Positions 22,401-33,159 of a stretch of DNA of 64,000 nt are shown here, in pieces. The stretch is from contig NC_067198.1 of assembly GCF_000699445.3 (NCBI RefSeq), positions 29,119,536 to 29,183,535 on the forward strand, in the 5' to 3' direction. Every line of letters starts with the position of its first letter. Within the stretch, counting starts at the first letter, position 1. The position numbers were made by a program, and so were the translations under genes. Origin of the DNA: Schistosoma haematobium (taxonomy: Eukaryota > Platyhelminthes > Trematoda > Strigeidida > Schistosomatidae). A model generated the notes under the pieces. It saw only the letters and a list, made by a program, of their open reading frames with translations, made no database searches and was not told the DNA's origin.

Positions 22401-25400
22401 AGGAAACAACACTTTGATGCAATGTTTGGCTCTTTTAGTCGTGAGGTTGCTTTTTTTCCAGTAAACTATCAATACTATTAAGTATCGATCAGAACGATGC
22501 TGAAGAAATATTGACGTGAGAACTTTACAAAAGAGTTGTCATAGCTGTTTATTCATCAAAATAATTGTAGTTTAGATTTAAGGTTGAGCAAATAATACAT
22601 GATCATTTAGCAGTAAAAAGTATCATTTTGAATAGTTCTGATGAGTAGTAATTCAGTCTACACAAAACCGATAATAAATCACTTTCGTGATAATAGAACA
22701 GTGTACAAGAGGTCATCTGCCGATATCATTCAGTAGACCTAAATCTTTCTTCTGTTAGTCACTAATGGAATCAGCTGCTTTGGGGCTTCATTGAAGTGTG
22801 TCAAACAAATGGATATAATATTACAAAATTAGCTTAGGAAATAAGACTATCCTAACATATATGAAAAGCATTTCGGAAATCGTTGAAAGGAATTTGAAGG
22901 ATTTCTGTATCAATATATCTCATAATCCTACACAATTAGTTTTATTTTATACAGAATAAAAAAATAACTAAATGAGAGAACGAGTGGGTCATCATCTACA
23001 TATTAAATCGCATCAGCTGAAAGCACTGTATTAAAATAATGAGACACCCTGTTTATCTATGAATGTATGAGCATTAACCAGGAATAAAACCGCACTGGAT
23101 GTTGTCTGACTCCGGTCCTCACTTGGAATGGGTCTGTCAGCTGTCCTCCATGCACGACCTTGCACTGTAGTCCATCATATGGGCTCCGGATAATATTGAC
23201 AACCTTCTCAGGAACTCCGTAGTGTCGAAGAAGTTTCCATAATGTCCTCCTATCTACACTGTCAAATGCCTTTTCATAATCAATGAAGTTGATGTACAGT
23301 GACGAGTTCCACTCAACTGATTATTCGACGATGATCCGTAGTGTCGCAATTTGGTCTGTGCACGACCGATCCTTACGGAATCCAGTTTGTTGATCTCGAA
23401 GTTGGGCGTCTACTGCGTCTTTCATCCGGTTCAGCAACACTCAGTTAAAAACTTTCCCTGGTATTGACGGTAGTGAAATGCCTCTGTAGTTTTAACATTT
23501 GCTCAGATTTCCTTTCTTTGGTATCTTGATGATGTGTCCTTCTCTCCAGTCCATCGGGACTTTTTCCTCCTCCCAAATCTTTTTGAATAGAATGTGAAGC
23601 ATGCTTGTAGTTACTTCGACGTCTGACTTCGGTGCTTCAGCTGGTATGTTGTCGGGTCCTGCTGCTTTTCAGCTCTTGATTTGTCTAATGGTCATTCCGA
23701 TTTCTTCCGCCGTTAGTGGATTGACATCTATAGGAAGATCTGTGTGTGCTGCTTCGATGTCCGGTGGATTCATTGGAGCCGACCTATTCAGGAGTTCCTC
23801 GAAGTATTCTACCCATCTGTTCCGTTGTTGTTGAATTTCAGTGATTGGCTTGCCTTCTTTGCCTTTGACCGGTCTCTCTGGTTTACTATATTTCCCTGCT
23901 AGTTTCTTCGTTGTATCGTGAAGCTGTTTCATATTTCCTTCCCTTGCAGCTTTTTCTGCCGTCGTTGCTAGTTCTTCCACGTATTTCTGCTTGTCGGCTC
24001 TAATGCTCTTCTTCCTTGCTTGTTTGATTCTATGTATTCAGCTTGTGCTTGGATTTTTTCTGCTCGTGTTCGGCTGTTGTTAATTGCTGCCTTCTTGTTC
24101 TTCCTTTCTTTGATCTTGTCCAGTGTTTTTATAGAGATTCATTCCTTATGATGATGCTTCTTTAGACCCAGAACCTCTTGACATGTTGAAGTTAATGCTT
24201 CTTTGATACCTTTCCAGTTGTCCTCCATAGTAGTTTTTTCTTCCTTCAGTAGATCCTGTAAGGCTTGAAACCTGCTGTTGAGAGCCATCTTGAATTCATT
24301 GAGTTTGTCAGTAACTCGAAAGAAGGCTATATTGAACCTTTGTATTGCTGTTTGTCCACTTGTCCAGTTCTTCTTTAGCTTCATTTTAAAATTGGCCACA
24401 ACTAGGTGATGATCTGAAGCTATGGCAGCTCTTCTCCTGGTTCTCACATTTTCCATTGTCCTCCGGAATTTTTTATTGATGCGAATATGATCTATCTGGT
24501 TCTCTGTAGTGTGGTCCGGTGAGATCCATGTAGCTTTGTGTATACGTTTGTGTGGAAATATTGTGACGCCTATGACCAATTTGTTGAATGCACACAGATT
24601 TGCAAATCTTTCTCCATTTTCGTTTCTCTCACCCGGTCCATGTCGTCCCATGATATCTTCATATCCGGTGTTGTCTATTCCAACTTTGGCATTTAGATCT
24701 CCCATTAGAATGGTGAGGTCCTTTCTTGGGCACTTCTCTATGATTGATTGCAGCCGCTCGTAGAATTGATCTTTAATGTCGTCGTTGCTATCATTGGTGG
24801 GTGCATAACATTGGATAATATTCATTGTGATCCCCTCCTTCTTTGTTTTGAATGATGCTTTGATGATTCTGGATCCGTGAGATCCCCATCCTACAAGTGC
24901 ATTTCGTGCTACTTTGGACAGCATTAGAGCGACTCCCTGAATGTGTGGAGCATTTTCCTCTTCGTGACCGGAGTATAGCAGCATCTCTCCCGTATTTAGC
25001 CTTTGTTGTCCAGCTTGGGTCCAATTGGTTTCACTGATTCCCAGTACTGCTAAGTTGTATCTCCTCATTTCCTTTGCTATTTTACTGGTCTTCCCGGTCT
25101 TCCACATTGTTCGGACGTTTCATGTACCTATAAAAATGTTTGCTCTGGTTGTTAGAAGGGGCATCGGCCTCGTGGCTTCGGAAGGAACTCGGCTTTCACC
25201 ATGAAGCGTCATAATTCTTCTAAATGAAGACCTTCTAACTCTCAGGGTAGAGTTTAAATGGTATGAATAATTTTTTCTGGTTAGCGTTTTTTTGGCGAGT
25301 TAGTTTTCTACGGGGGGGACGCTAACCCCCTACCTAACCCTCCTCCTTTACCCGGTCTTGGGACAGGCAGTAACTCTAGAAGATCTACAGTCGGAGTTCT

Positions 25401-26222
25401 CAATTTCCCAGTTATACTATGATTAACAAATCGAGTGGAAGATGATAATGATTTGCCTTCATACTCGATAAGATTATAGAGAAGAAATGGAAAATTCAGA
25501 AAGGATGTTTAAGCTGTAGAATTAACAATTATGATGTGATTTACTTTGTATTGTTTGTTTGAATCTTCTCATTGATGTTTAAGTCTCTAATTGATCAGTC
25601 TATTATTAGCATATGTGCATCCTGTGAGGATTACCTTGATATTGCCTTAAGTCACAAGCATTATAAGCAAAGATTCAAACAAACAATACAAAATAAATTT
25701 AAACTTCACTCCATTGCGCAAATTGATGACTATCATGACTCAGTGGTTAAATGGATAGCGCGACGGCGTTTGAAGCAAACGGTACTGAGTTCGAGTTCCT
25801 GAGTAAACATAAACTCTGAGATGCAGGTACGTTTATCTGACAAGTCTTAAATAGGACGAAACGCGCGTCCCGGATTTCACTGCTAGCCACCATCCATCTT
25901 TGCTAATTATGATATGAAGTTATGACAACCATAACTTAATTTACATGTTAAAAATATGACTTAATTGTACTTCATCGATAAGTTGATTTAAACTCTGGGT
26001 TTATAATTTATGTAATCATAAGAAATATTATTAGATATCTCAAAGTTCCATAGAAATGTGAACTATATTTTACAAAATAATATAACTTACGCGGAGTAGT
26101 TGTTTTCACAATTTCGGTACAACTTTGTGGTCCTTCGGAAATGATACATTCTTTGTTTCTGAAGTTTGCGCTGTGATAAAACTTTCCTACGTTTGTATTT
26201 TTTGGCGACACTTTTAAAGATC
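12843..26222 (-). CDS. Unrecognised single-pass membrane protein, 3' four exons
   Basis: Four - strand exons splice in consistent phase: 26222-26091, 18009-17882, 16395-16164, 12973-12843 (623 nt, about 207 residues, TAA stop). The visible product runs from [20 protein letters not shown] through [19 protein letters not shown] and [18 protein letters not shown] to a strongly hydrophobic stretch ([20 protein letters not shown]) and a short basic tail [16 protein letters not shown]. This looks like a type I protein with an extracellular or lumenal domain, one transmembrane helix and about 20 cytoplasmic residues. Five cysteines lie before the helix. The 5' exons are not identified; the exon at 26222 starts in phase 1, so at least one more coding exon is upstream. 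I recognise no family. Introns of 1.5-8.1 kb hold most of the mobile elements in the left half. Confidence 0.68.
12974..16163 (-). other. Intron of the membrane-protein gene
   Basis: 3190 bp, AT-rich. It contains a MITE-like element (15405-15690) and, at about 13195-13265, a decayed tRNA-like SINE piece (gggttcaattccc). No further exon seen. Confidence 0.6.
15405..15690 (-). mobile_element. MITE-like element M, copy 1
   Basis: Reverse-complement copy of the family at 44382, 46086 and 57269. It begins with tattgtggtg and ends near cacaacaaag, with the internal blocks caagtggggacaat and atctgtcgacatcagtag. No coding capacity. Confidence 0.7.
16164..16395 (-). CDS. Membrane protein internal exon
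   Basis: Encodes [20 protein letters not shown], then [20 protein letters not shown] and [20 protein letters not shown]. Acceptor AAATCAG, donor GTAAGT. It ends in ATT plus T, in phase with the final exon. Probably extracellular. Confidence 0.7.
16396..17881 (-). other. Intron of the membrane-protein gene
   Basis: 1486 bp, AT-rich, with a compound (AAT)n(AT)n microsatellite at 16431-16494. Nothing else seen. Confidence 0.7.
16431..16494. repeat. (AAT)n(AT)n compound microsatellite
   Basis: About 13 AAT units run directly into about 13 AT units. Confidence 0.93.
17882..18009 (-). CDS. Membrane protein internal exon
   Basis: Encodes [20 protein letters not shown], then [20 protein letters not shown] and KF. 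The first leucine codon is split as C/TA across the upstream intron. Acceptor TTTTCTAG, donor GTAAGT. Confidence 0.7.
18155..18669 (+). mobile_element. Solo LTR with 5-bp target duplication
   Basis: The segment begins TGTTATG and ends TATAACA, so it has TG...CA ends inside a short inverted repeat (TGTTAT/ATAACA). It is flanked on both sides by ATTTG (18150-18154 and 18670-18674), a perfect 5-bp target-site duplication. Inside are a TATA-like ggtatataaac near 18446 and AATAAA near 18466, the usual promoter and polyadenylation layout of an LTR, both in + orientation. No internal coding region is present, so it is a solo LTR left by recombination. The family is not determined (Ty3/Gypsy or BEL/Pao both possible). 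Confidence 0.78.
19045..19055. repeat. Target-site duplication, left copy (RTE)
   Basis: catgtttaaat, matching 22254-22264 at 10 of 11 positions, directly abutting the tetranucleotide tail of the element. Confidence 0.75.
19067..22015 (-). pseudogene. RTE ORF: endonuclease-reverse transcriptase with two stops
   Basis: From the ATG at 22015 the frame spans 983 codons. Endonuclease: [23 protein letters not shown] (around 21556), NQIDHI and ASDHHLL. Reverse transcriptase: [43 protein letters not shown] and the catalytic FADD (around 19820). The tail includes [20 protein letters not shown] and [10 protein letters not shown], typical of RTE C termini. The first stop replaces the glutamine seen in the sister copy (NIIQCYAP). 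The second follows YLGSIID and precedes [18 protein letters not shown]. The ORF would otherwise be full length for the clade. Confidence 0.88.
22120..22253 (-). promoter_or_regulatory. Structured 5' leader of the RTE element
   Basis: Conserved in the three 5' ends in this window (also about 25255-25399 and 36535-36667). On the RNA strand it can form a CUCC-rich to GGAGG-rich stem around an inner CCGG/CCGG hairpin, followed by a second stem GGUUAGCGU/ACGCUAACC of 9 bp (7 bp in the 36.5 kb copy). 5' ends of some RTE and R2 elements carry HDV-like ribozymes; I could not fit that double pseudoknot here. A role in promoter function, processing or translation is inference. Confidence 0.4.
22254..22264. 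repeat. Target-site duplication, right copy (RTE)
   Basis: cacgtttaaat, the partner of 19045-19055, directly abutting the 5' end of the element. Confidence 0.75.
23669..23980 (-). pseudogene. RTE copy 2 reverse-transcriptase N-terminal fragment
   Basis: A 103-residue piece ([19 protein letters not shown] and onward to MTIRQIKS) aligned to the linker before the RT fingers of copy 1. It stops at TGA where copy 1 continues [15 protein letters not shown]. Confidence 0.78.
24139..25107 (-). pseudogene. RTE copy 2 endonuclease fragment
   Basis: A 322-residue open piece homologous to the endonuclease and linker of copy 1. It retains [11 protein letters not shown] where copy 1 has a stop, and ends at [12 protein letters not shown] followed by a stop. 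Fragment of a dead element. Confidence 0.82.
25545..25692 (-). repeat. SM-alpha 3' portion flanked by a 23-bp inverted repeat
   Basis: Arms 25545-25567 and 25670-25692 are perfect inverted copies of 23 bp built on gattcaaacaaacaatac. The 102-bp centre, read on the - strand, matches the sequence after the hammerhead in the copy at 47365-47455 (aatgcttgtgac, gcacatatg, gactgatcaatta). Confidence 0.7.
25730..25910 (+). repeat. SM-alpha element: tRNA-like promoter plus hammerhead
   Basis: Polymerase III-like head: A-box region cagtggttaaatggatagcg at about 25740, B box gttcgagttcc at about 25789. Then aaactctgagatgcaggtac and a hammerhead: 3' half GGACGAAACGCGCGTC with GTC cleavage triplet at 25867-25869, and cggatttcactgctagcca. 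The catalytic core reads CTGACAA (25837-25843); the conserved G8 is changed to A and stem I is weakened (gtttat for atccag), so it should be inactive. Confidence 0.78.
26091..26222 (-). CDS. Membrane protein internal exon (most 5' one found)
   Basis: Encodes [20 protein letters not shown], then [20 protein letters not shown] and TTP, ending in one base before GTAAGT. Acceptor ATCTATAG. It joins in phase to 18009. Two cysteines nine residues apart. Confidence 0.65.
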
Positions 26223-26295
26223 CTATAGATATAAGTGTGTACGTAAAGTAAAAACCTGACCAATAAAATCTTTTGGTAAATATTTATTCTTTACA

Positions 26296-26470
26296 AATCG
26301 AAAATAATTAAGGGTTGAAGTTAGGTTCTGGGTTCGGATCCCGCGGGGTGCGGGATCGTGGGCGCGCACTGCTGAGGAGCCCCATACCAGGACGAAACGG
26401 CCGTCCAGTGCTTCCAGGTTTTCCATGGTGGTCTAGCTTCAATTGACTCATGATTTCAACCAGTGAGGAA
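26296..26470 (+). repeat. tRNA-related foldback repeat F, 3' half
   Basis: B-box-like gttcggatcccgcg at about 26333, then gacgaaacggccgtccagtg and the shared tail cttccaggttttccatggtg, ending near gactcatgatttcaac. Same family as 33160, 50452 and 55180. Confidence 0.75.
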
Positions 26471-26959
26471 CTGCTTATCTCAACATTCGTGAAAAAGCAC
26501 GAATATTGGTTGGATTGTAAATACAACAATTTTTTACAATTATTAGTAGGCGCAGGAAAAACTATATACATTCAGACTACTCTTGTGTTTTTAAGTGTCT
26601 CTTTCCATTATATTTAAGTTCATTATCAAATCATTTAACACACTGAACACAACACTTGGGTCATAAAATTGACTTCAGTCATAATTGTGAAATTTGATCA
26701 CCAAGTTCAATGACGAATATAAGCATGATTACCAAAACTTGATTTAAACTTTCTATGTCAAATAGGTCACTGGGAAAAAACTATAGGATGTTGGTTGATT
26801 ATATCTGTAAAAACTATAATGATGAACCAAATACATAGCGGTACACGAATATTGTTAATTGTAAGATGTATTCATACGTTTGACTGTCAAATAGAATCAG
26901 ATAATAATTTGGAGTTAGTTACAAATTAGTTAGAATTATACGTTGTAATAATCTGAGAA

Positions 26960-27040
26960 TTCCATACTGTGATGAAAAGGCCATTCAGTGCTTCCAGCTT
27001 TTCAGTACTGGTCTAACTTAGATCAGTTCATGACTTCTAC
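26960..27040 (+). repeat. Repeat F fragment
   Basis: Tail only: cattcagtgcttccag to gatcagttcatgact, diverged. Confidence 0.6.
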
Positions 27041-27584
27041 GAAATCCAACAAACTCCCCAACTCCATACCGAAAAATAATATCATCTTAAAATTAGCAAT
27101 CGTATTATATCGATTACTAAGTCTCATTCATAATTAATATCAAATAATGATCATTTTACATTTAGAACAGATAGTTACCTGAAGTCAACTGTTCACTACT
27201 TGGGTTAGAGCGAACGGACAACATACCGATCATTTGATGTCCAAGTATGTAATAGAATAAGATAGCAAAATAAAACTTCATAATTAGTTTCTTATAAAGG
27301 TGTTTTCTTTTTCAGTAAATATGGGTATCCTTTAGTCACCTATTTGGGAATAACGAGGAATAAGTGAAAAAAGATAGAAATGGTTTAATTTATTCAAACA
27401 AATACGTGTTAAATACATCAAAATTTAATGTAATGTCAAAATTTATAGCAACATTATATGAACCCAATTTAATGTTATTAAATTTTTCTTTTATATTTAA
27501 TTTCATGACAAAGGAATAGACTAATATTTTAATATTGCTCTATCCATTTTCAGTATCGGGTTGTGGAGATATTACGTTTTTTAT

Positions 27585-27700
27585 TGAGATCATGAACTGA
27601 TTGATGTTAGACCACCATTGAAGACTTGGAAGCACTGGACGGCCGTTTCGTCCTATTGTAGGACTCCTCAACAGTGCGCATCCACAATCCATGTTATTTG
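27585..27700 (-). repeat. Repeat F fragment
   Basis: The - strand tail: gagatcatgaactgattgat, agaccaccattgaagac, ggacggccgtttcgtcc, then the cctcaacagtgcgc junction towards the missing tRNA-like part. Confidence 0.7.
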
Positions 27701-29419
27701 TCATATATTGTTCTCCTAGAATTATAGGTCCCTATTATAATATCGATTGTGAAAAAGATTAGCTATTCATGACTCGTTTATATTATTCAATGCAGTTCAT
27801 TCTTTTTTATTGTATAAATTTTATATATATTTCTTTAATAATATAGTGTGATTGTTCTCTATAGTACTAACTTAAATAGTAATGCTTTAAAAATAAAGGA
27901 AGAATTGATCAATGCATGATTATCTCATAGCTAATAATGTAATACTTAAATATAAATATGATTGTACATGATTGTAAATGAATCCATTATAAACATAGCG
28001 GCCTGCTTGAATCTCTGGGCTACCTGTTTCTGCCATCTAAATATTTCAACAAGTCATCTGTTTTTTATTTTGTTTTAATACCTCATTATGTCTATTAATC
28101 GTATACCCTATACAGGTGCGTTTATGAAAAGTTTACAACCTTTCGCTGCACAAATTACAAAAATGTACAATAAGAGACATCGTGGTGGTTGATAGTGTGT
28201 ACTGAAGAGAATGAACATTAATCGTATGACGATTCCCGAGCCGCTATATTTTAACTGTCAATCACTAATTAATAAGGTGGACTATCTTTAGTTCTTATAA
28301 AGTCAAAACATGTATCATAATTATGGTGTCATCACAATTCAGGAATCTTGAAAAAAATTGTTTAAATGAATTAATTGTTCTATGATTTAATCGGTATTTC
28401 CAAATGTTAAAAAACCTATTGATCAATAGCATAATTCTCAATAAACTGATAATTAGGTTAATGAAAATCATAGTGATTTAATTAATTAATTAATTAATAT
28501 TCATGGCAGTTCTTCATTCTTAAATAACAAAATACAATACCTTGAATGTTCTACATTTATTTTGCTTTACAATGTCTTACAGTTAGTTATACTATAATAA
28601 AGTTATAATTATATATTTCAAGCAAGTAATTAATAATATATATGATTCCTATTATTCATATTACCTTTCTTGTATTTACTTTTAAACTTGCATTCCTAAT
28701 ACTGTTGGATAATATTATTTAAGTTGGAATTCCTGGTACTTTCAGGCTATCTCTTTCAAAATTTATTCTTTACACTGTAACTAATACTTAAAAAATTGAT
28801 TTTTATGATGATCTAGAATCAACTTCTAATAGAAGGTATTTAAAAATAGGTCAAATAATTTTTGTTCATCAAGGTGTTTTTGTTTATCATTATTATAATA
28901 CGAATAGTCTGTCTAGTAGGGTAAGTGAATGTTGGTGATATCGACTCAAAGAAAAATAAGTAGATGTTATTTTCCAGAACAGAACAACATTATAAACAAA
29001 CATACATTCACTCTTTTGGCAAGAGAGTGGAAGTTACAAACTTTTGAATACTTTAATGTCTAGTTATTAGTTTCACTACTTAGTTAATCACTAAATCCGT
29101 TAAATCCACAAGGTTAGTTATTTAAGCGGAAATTAGTTTTCTGATTAATCACCAGCTGTAAATGTGATTAAATTAGTTACGTTATGATATGTACTGCATC
29201 TTTCTCTGACAATTGAGTTAAAATGTATCATGATATGTTCATTTCTTTGATAAGCTGAATTTAGAAAGTATGTTTAAATATGTCACAGATTAACATCGAA
29301 TAAATATGTTTCACTTAAATGAGCCGTTACAAATTTCCCAATCGCCTTTTAACTAATTACAATCACTGACACTGAACTCTTATACGTAACTATGTTCCGA
29401 TATCCATTCAAAAGGTAGG

Positions 29420-30070
29420 GGAATTCAAAAGAGTGCACATTCATAGGGGCGAGATTCAAAAAGGCGCATAATAATAAATGTGAGCATTGAAAGGGTGAAT
29501 AACACTCTCAGTGATGTGAAATATATTTGATTTCCGGTTTATCCCTCTGCCCTATGACCAACGAAATATAGTTTTATAAACGTCTAGTGGGGAGTCTGCT
29601 TTCAACAAATACTGTAATTCTTTGATTTTGGTAACCAACTGTTATCCATATTACCTTAGTCATGTTATCTCGTTCGTCTATTTCAACCAACTGTGGGATA
29701 GTCCTTTTAGAGGGATGTTTGAAAAAAAATGCTAAAGACATCCTTTTCTTTATAATGAGAAAGATATACACGGTATACTTCATTACATGTATTCCCAAAA
29801 GCTATGTCCTTTGTGCTCTCCAGCGAAAGTTATATTCTGTCAATTACTGACGTACGTGGTAATAAAAGTCAAATGACCAGGTTTTATTTAATATTACGTA
29901 GATGAATAAGTAATGAACACGTCCCACCCATCCATTACACTGTTTTTCTAGGAAGGTCTTCCGAAATAGAGGGTAAATCGAACATATTTCACAACATTAA
30001 AAAGGTTATTCCTCCTTTTAGTGCTCGACAACCGCCCTCATTAATGTGCACTCTGGGTGCCTCTTTCCCA
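29420..30070. mobile_element. Segment bounded by imperfect inverted repeats
   Basis: gagtgcacattcataggggc at 29431-29450 is an imperfect inverted match to 30034-30053 (reverse complement GAGTGCACATTAATGAGGGC). Inner blocks gggtgaataac and ggttattcctcc are also roughly inverted. This could be a short DNA transposon remnant; no transposase is seen and target duplications were not identified. Confidence 0.35.
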
Positions 30071-30736
30071 CTCCATTTTAATAGTCGTCCCTATTGGTGT
30101 AAACCCTACATTCCACTTAAAATCGAATTCAATTCTTTATCTTATTTTACTGTTATTAGCACAAATGTATCATTACTTCATTATTACTATTATTGGTATT
30201 TATATTGTTATTACTATTATCCATACAACAGTTCTTGTTCTTCTTATTTTAATCTAATATTATGAATCATAACTTGAAGAAAATTGCGAAATCGACTACG
30301 ATGCTAGGACGAGTAAAGCTCATAAAGTTAGTCTGAATGACTAAAAATTTTATTATCCGTGATTAGAAGCACCTAACTGTCAGTTACTTTTTGTTGATGC
30401 AATGACTCAATTATTAAAATAATACGTATATAGTAATATATACTCTAATTAAAACCTCTATTAAGATTATACGCCGTAAGAACATTAATTTTCACTAATC
30501 ACTAATAAGATTGATGTAATTCAAACATTTTATAAGTAACTGACTACTCGTTCTAGTTCCAGTTCAGAAGTACAAAAGAGGACTAATTCAAAATAATTAA
30601 ATGATAGCCAAAAATTGGTTAATGGTAGCTAAAGTAATCAGTTACTTTCCTAGTGAACTAACTTTAAAGATAACAAAAATACAATGAGCACTTTAGATTA
30701 CTCCATTCATCAAGTAAAAAAAAAAATCGTACATAA

Positions 30737-30958
<222 letters not shown>

Positions 30959-31533
30959 TAATTGAATTTGAATGATACAACATCATTGTATGCATTGCAT
31001 AATAAAGATAGAAATTTAATAAACTTTAACAATTAATATATGCATAATTTACTAAATAATCTACTAAACTCATATTCTTCTACCATCTAATTCATTTTTA
31101 GAAAACTTTCAATCATGTTTACTTTCTATTAAGATGTTTTGTATATATGATTTTAGTAGAAATAAGTAATTTTTATACTGATTAGTAAATTCTAAAGTTG
31201 GTTCAATTTAGTGAAATGATTTGATGAATTTGAATTCAGGGATTTATTGTTACCTATTCATTTCGTATATCATCATACTTATATTTCTTTGTTATTGTAT
31301 TCCTTTAAAATATTGATTTTGTTCCGCTTTGAAATTGATCAAATGATATATAACATTTGGATCTTAATATATTTAATGTAAGAACATTGATTTGTGAAAG
31401 AAATCACTGATAGGTATTTTATGTCTTTATACTCAAACTAAAATAAACAGTTGAATGAAACTTAATCAACTAACTTTTGTCATCAGAAATTCTTTTTTTT
31501 TAATTTTATTTTATCAATGTAGATATTTTTTCC

Positions 31534-31995
31534 AAGGTCAGGATTTTCAATACAAATGTCAAGGCAGTTCTACTGTATGAGGCGGAAACCTGGAGAACTA
31601 GGAAAGCTATCATCTAGAAGATACAGGTGTTTATTAACAGTTGTCTACGCAAAATACTTCGGATCCGTTGACCGGACACTATTAGCAGTAACCTACTCTG
31701 GGAGAGAACAAACCAGATCATAGCGGAGGAAGAAATCAGGAAGTAGCGCTGGAAGTGGATAGGACACACATTGAGGAAAGCACCCAACTGCGTCACAAGA
31801 CAAGCCCTCACATGGAATCCTCAAGGCCAAAGGAAAAGAGGAAGACCAAAGAACACACTACGCCGGGAAATGGAAATAGAGATGAGACAAATGAACAAGA
31901 ATTGGATGGAATTAGAAAGAAAGGCATAGGATGGAGTGGGTTGGAGAATGCTGGTCTGCGGCCTATGCTCCATTAGGAGTAACAGGTGTAAGTAA
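31534..31995 (+). mobile_element. RTE-clade element, 5'-truncated 3' end
   Basis: Matches the last 160 codons and tail of 19056-22253 in the opposite orientation: ggtcaggattttcaatacaa, then [19 protein letters not shown], [20 protein letters not shown] and the GTAA-type tail at 31983-31996. Several in-frame stops and shifts. Typical 5'-truncated insertion. Confidence 0.85.
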
Positions 31996-33159
31996 GTAAA
32001 ATATTTTTTCAACTGTCATAAGACTTGATAGTTAGATAGATAGAATTAAAATTATTAACTCCAAAAAAAGAAAAGAAAAAATAATTTTATCTGTAAACAT
32101 GCATAAAATTCATGATAAATTTGATAAACTTCAATTAAAAAAAGACACCATAGTTTAATATAATTTTTCATTGAATATTCCGAAAAAAACGCCTTGACAA
32201 CAACAGAAATATCTACTAATTTCTTTTTAGAAACACTATCAATACATATTGTGAACTGTATTGATTTTTAGAAATAAATACACATTTATCATTAAAAAAT
32301 AAAACAAAACCAAAAAATTATCTCACTTGGTAACAAAGATTTCTTTTAATCTGTTGTATTAAATTAATAAACCAGAAAATCTTTTTTCTTATTACTTGTA
32401 AATAACAAAATACTGAATGGTAAAGATGAAGCATGTTGACTTTTTATATTTCATATGTTGCTAATAAGCTTAAGTTTGTGATTGGACTAAATTAATTGTC
32501 TACTAATATATCTGAGTTGAAAAGGTGAGATGTTAATTATACTTTGTTTATTAATTTTCATCAAAAAAATAATAATAAAAGAAGATACCTAAACTTAATT
32601 CACTAATTAACATTGTTTATTTGTTAATATCAAGTGATTCTAATGATAGAATTCATGTGATTTAGATCTAATATTATTTAAGTAGTATTTTTTTATTATC
32701 AAAGTTTATTATTTTTGTTTTTAAAGTACTTATAACTGGCTCATTGATAAACTGGATGGAACTAAAGAATTTCGATGAGATTAGTAACGTCTGGTTAATA
32801 ATTGGCATTATATAAAAATAAAATTCATTAATTAATTCATAAAGAAATAGTTTGGTTTTTCTAAATTAAAACTTGGCATAATTTAGGATAAGAAGATAAG
32901 TCCATAAAGAAATAAACATAATATTGACCTAGAAAACTCATTTAAAATATCACCAGTTTATTTTCGAAATATGAATCATAATATTTTGGTGATAATTTCT
33001 GCTTCGATAAAATGTTTAGATTATATTTAGACAACTTCAATCTTCATTTGTTGAAGAGTATTCACAGATGAAATAATTCAAGTGACAATTTTACAGTCTT
33101 ATTCATTTTGTCTTTCACAGAAAAAATTTACTGAAAAAATTATTCTAAAATATTTTCAG

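Larger units (their letters stand above)
23095..25399 (-). mobile_element. RTE-clade copy 2: 5' end intact, 3' end missing
   Basis: Same family and strand as 19056-22253. It has the complete 5' leader and endonuclease (24139-25107: [28 protein letters not shown]) and RT sequence as far as the region just beyond GVRQG, where homology stops at about 23095. Frameshifts and stops break the frame (open pieces 25107-24139 and 23980-23669). The roughly 0.9 kb 3' part with the GTAA tail is absent, so this is not a simple 5'-truncated insertion. Confidence 0.82.
18010..26090 (-). other. 8.1 kb intron packed with mobile elements
   Basis: About three quarters of this intron is recognisable repeat: solo LTR 18155-18669, full-length RTE element 19056-22253, 3'-truncated RTE copy about 23095-25399, and SM-alpha segments 25545-25910. 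The interval 22265-23094 shows nothing I recognise. Confidence 0.7.
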
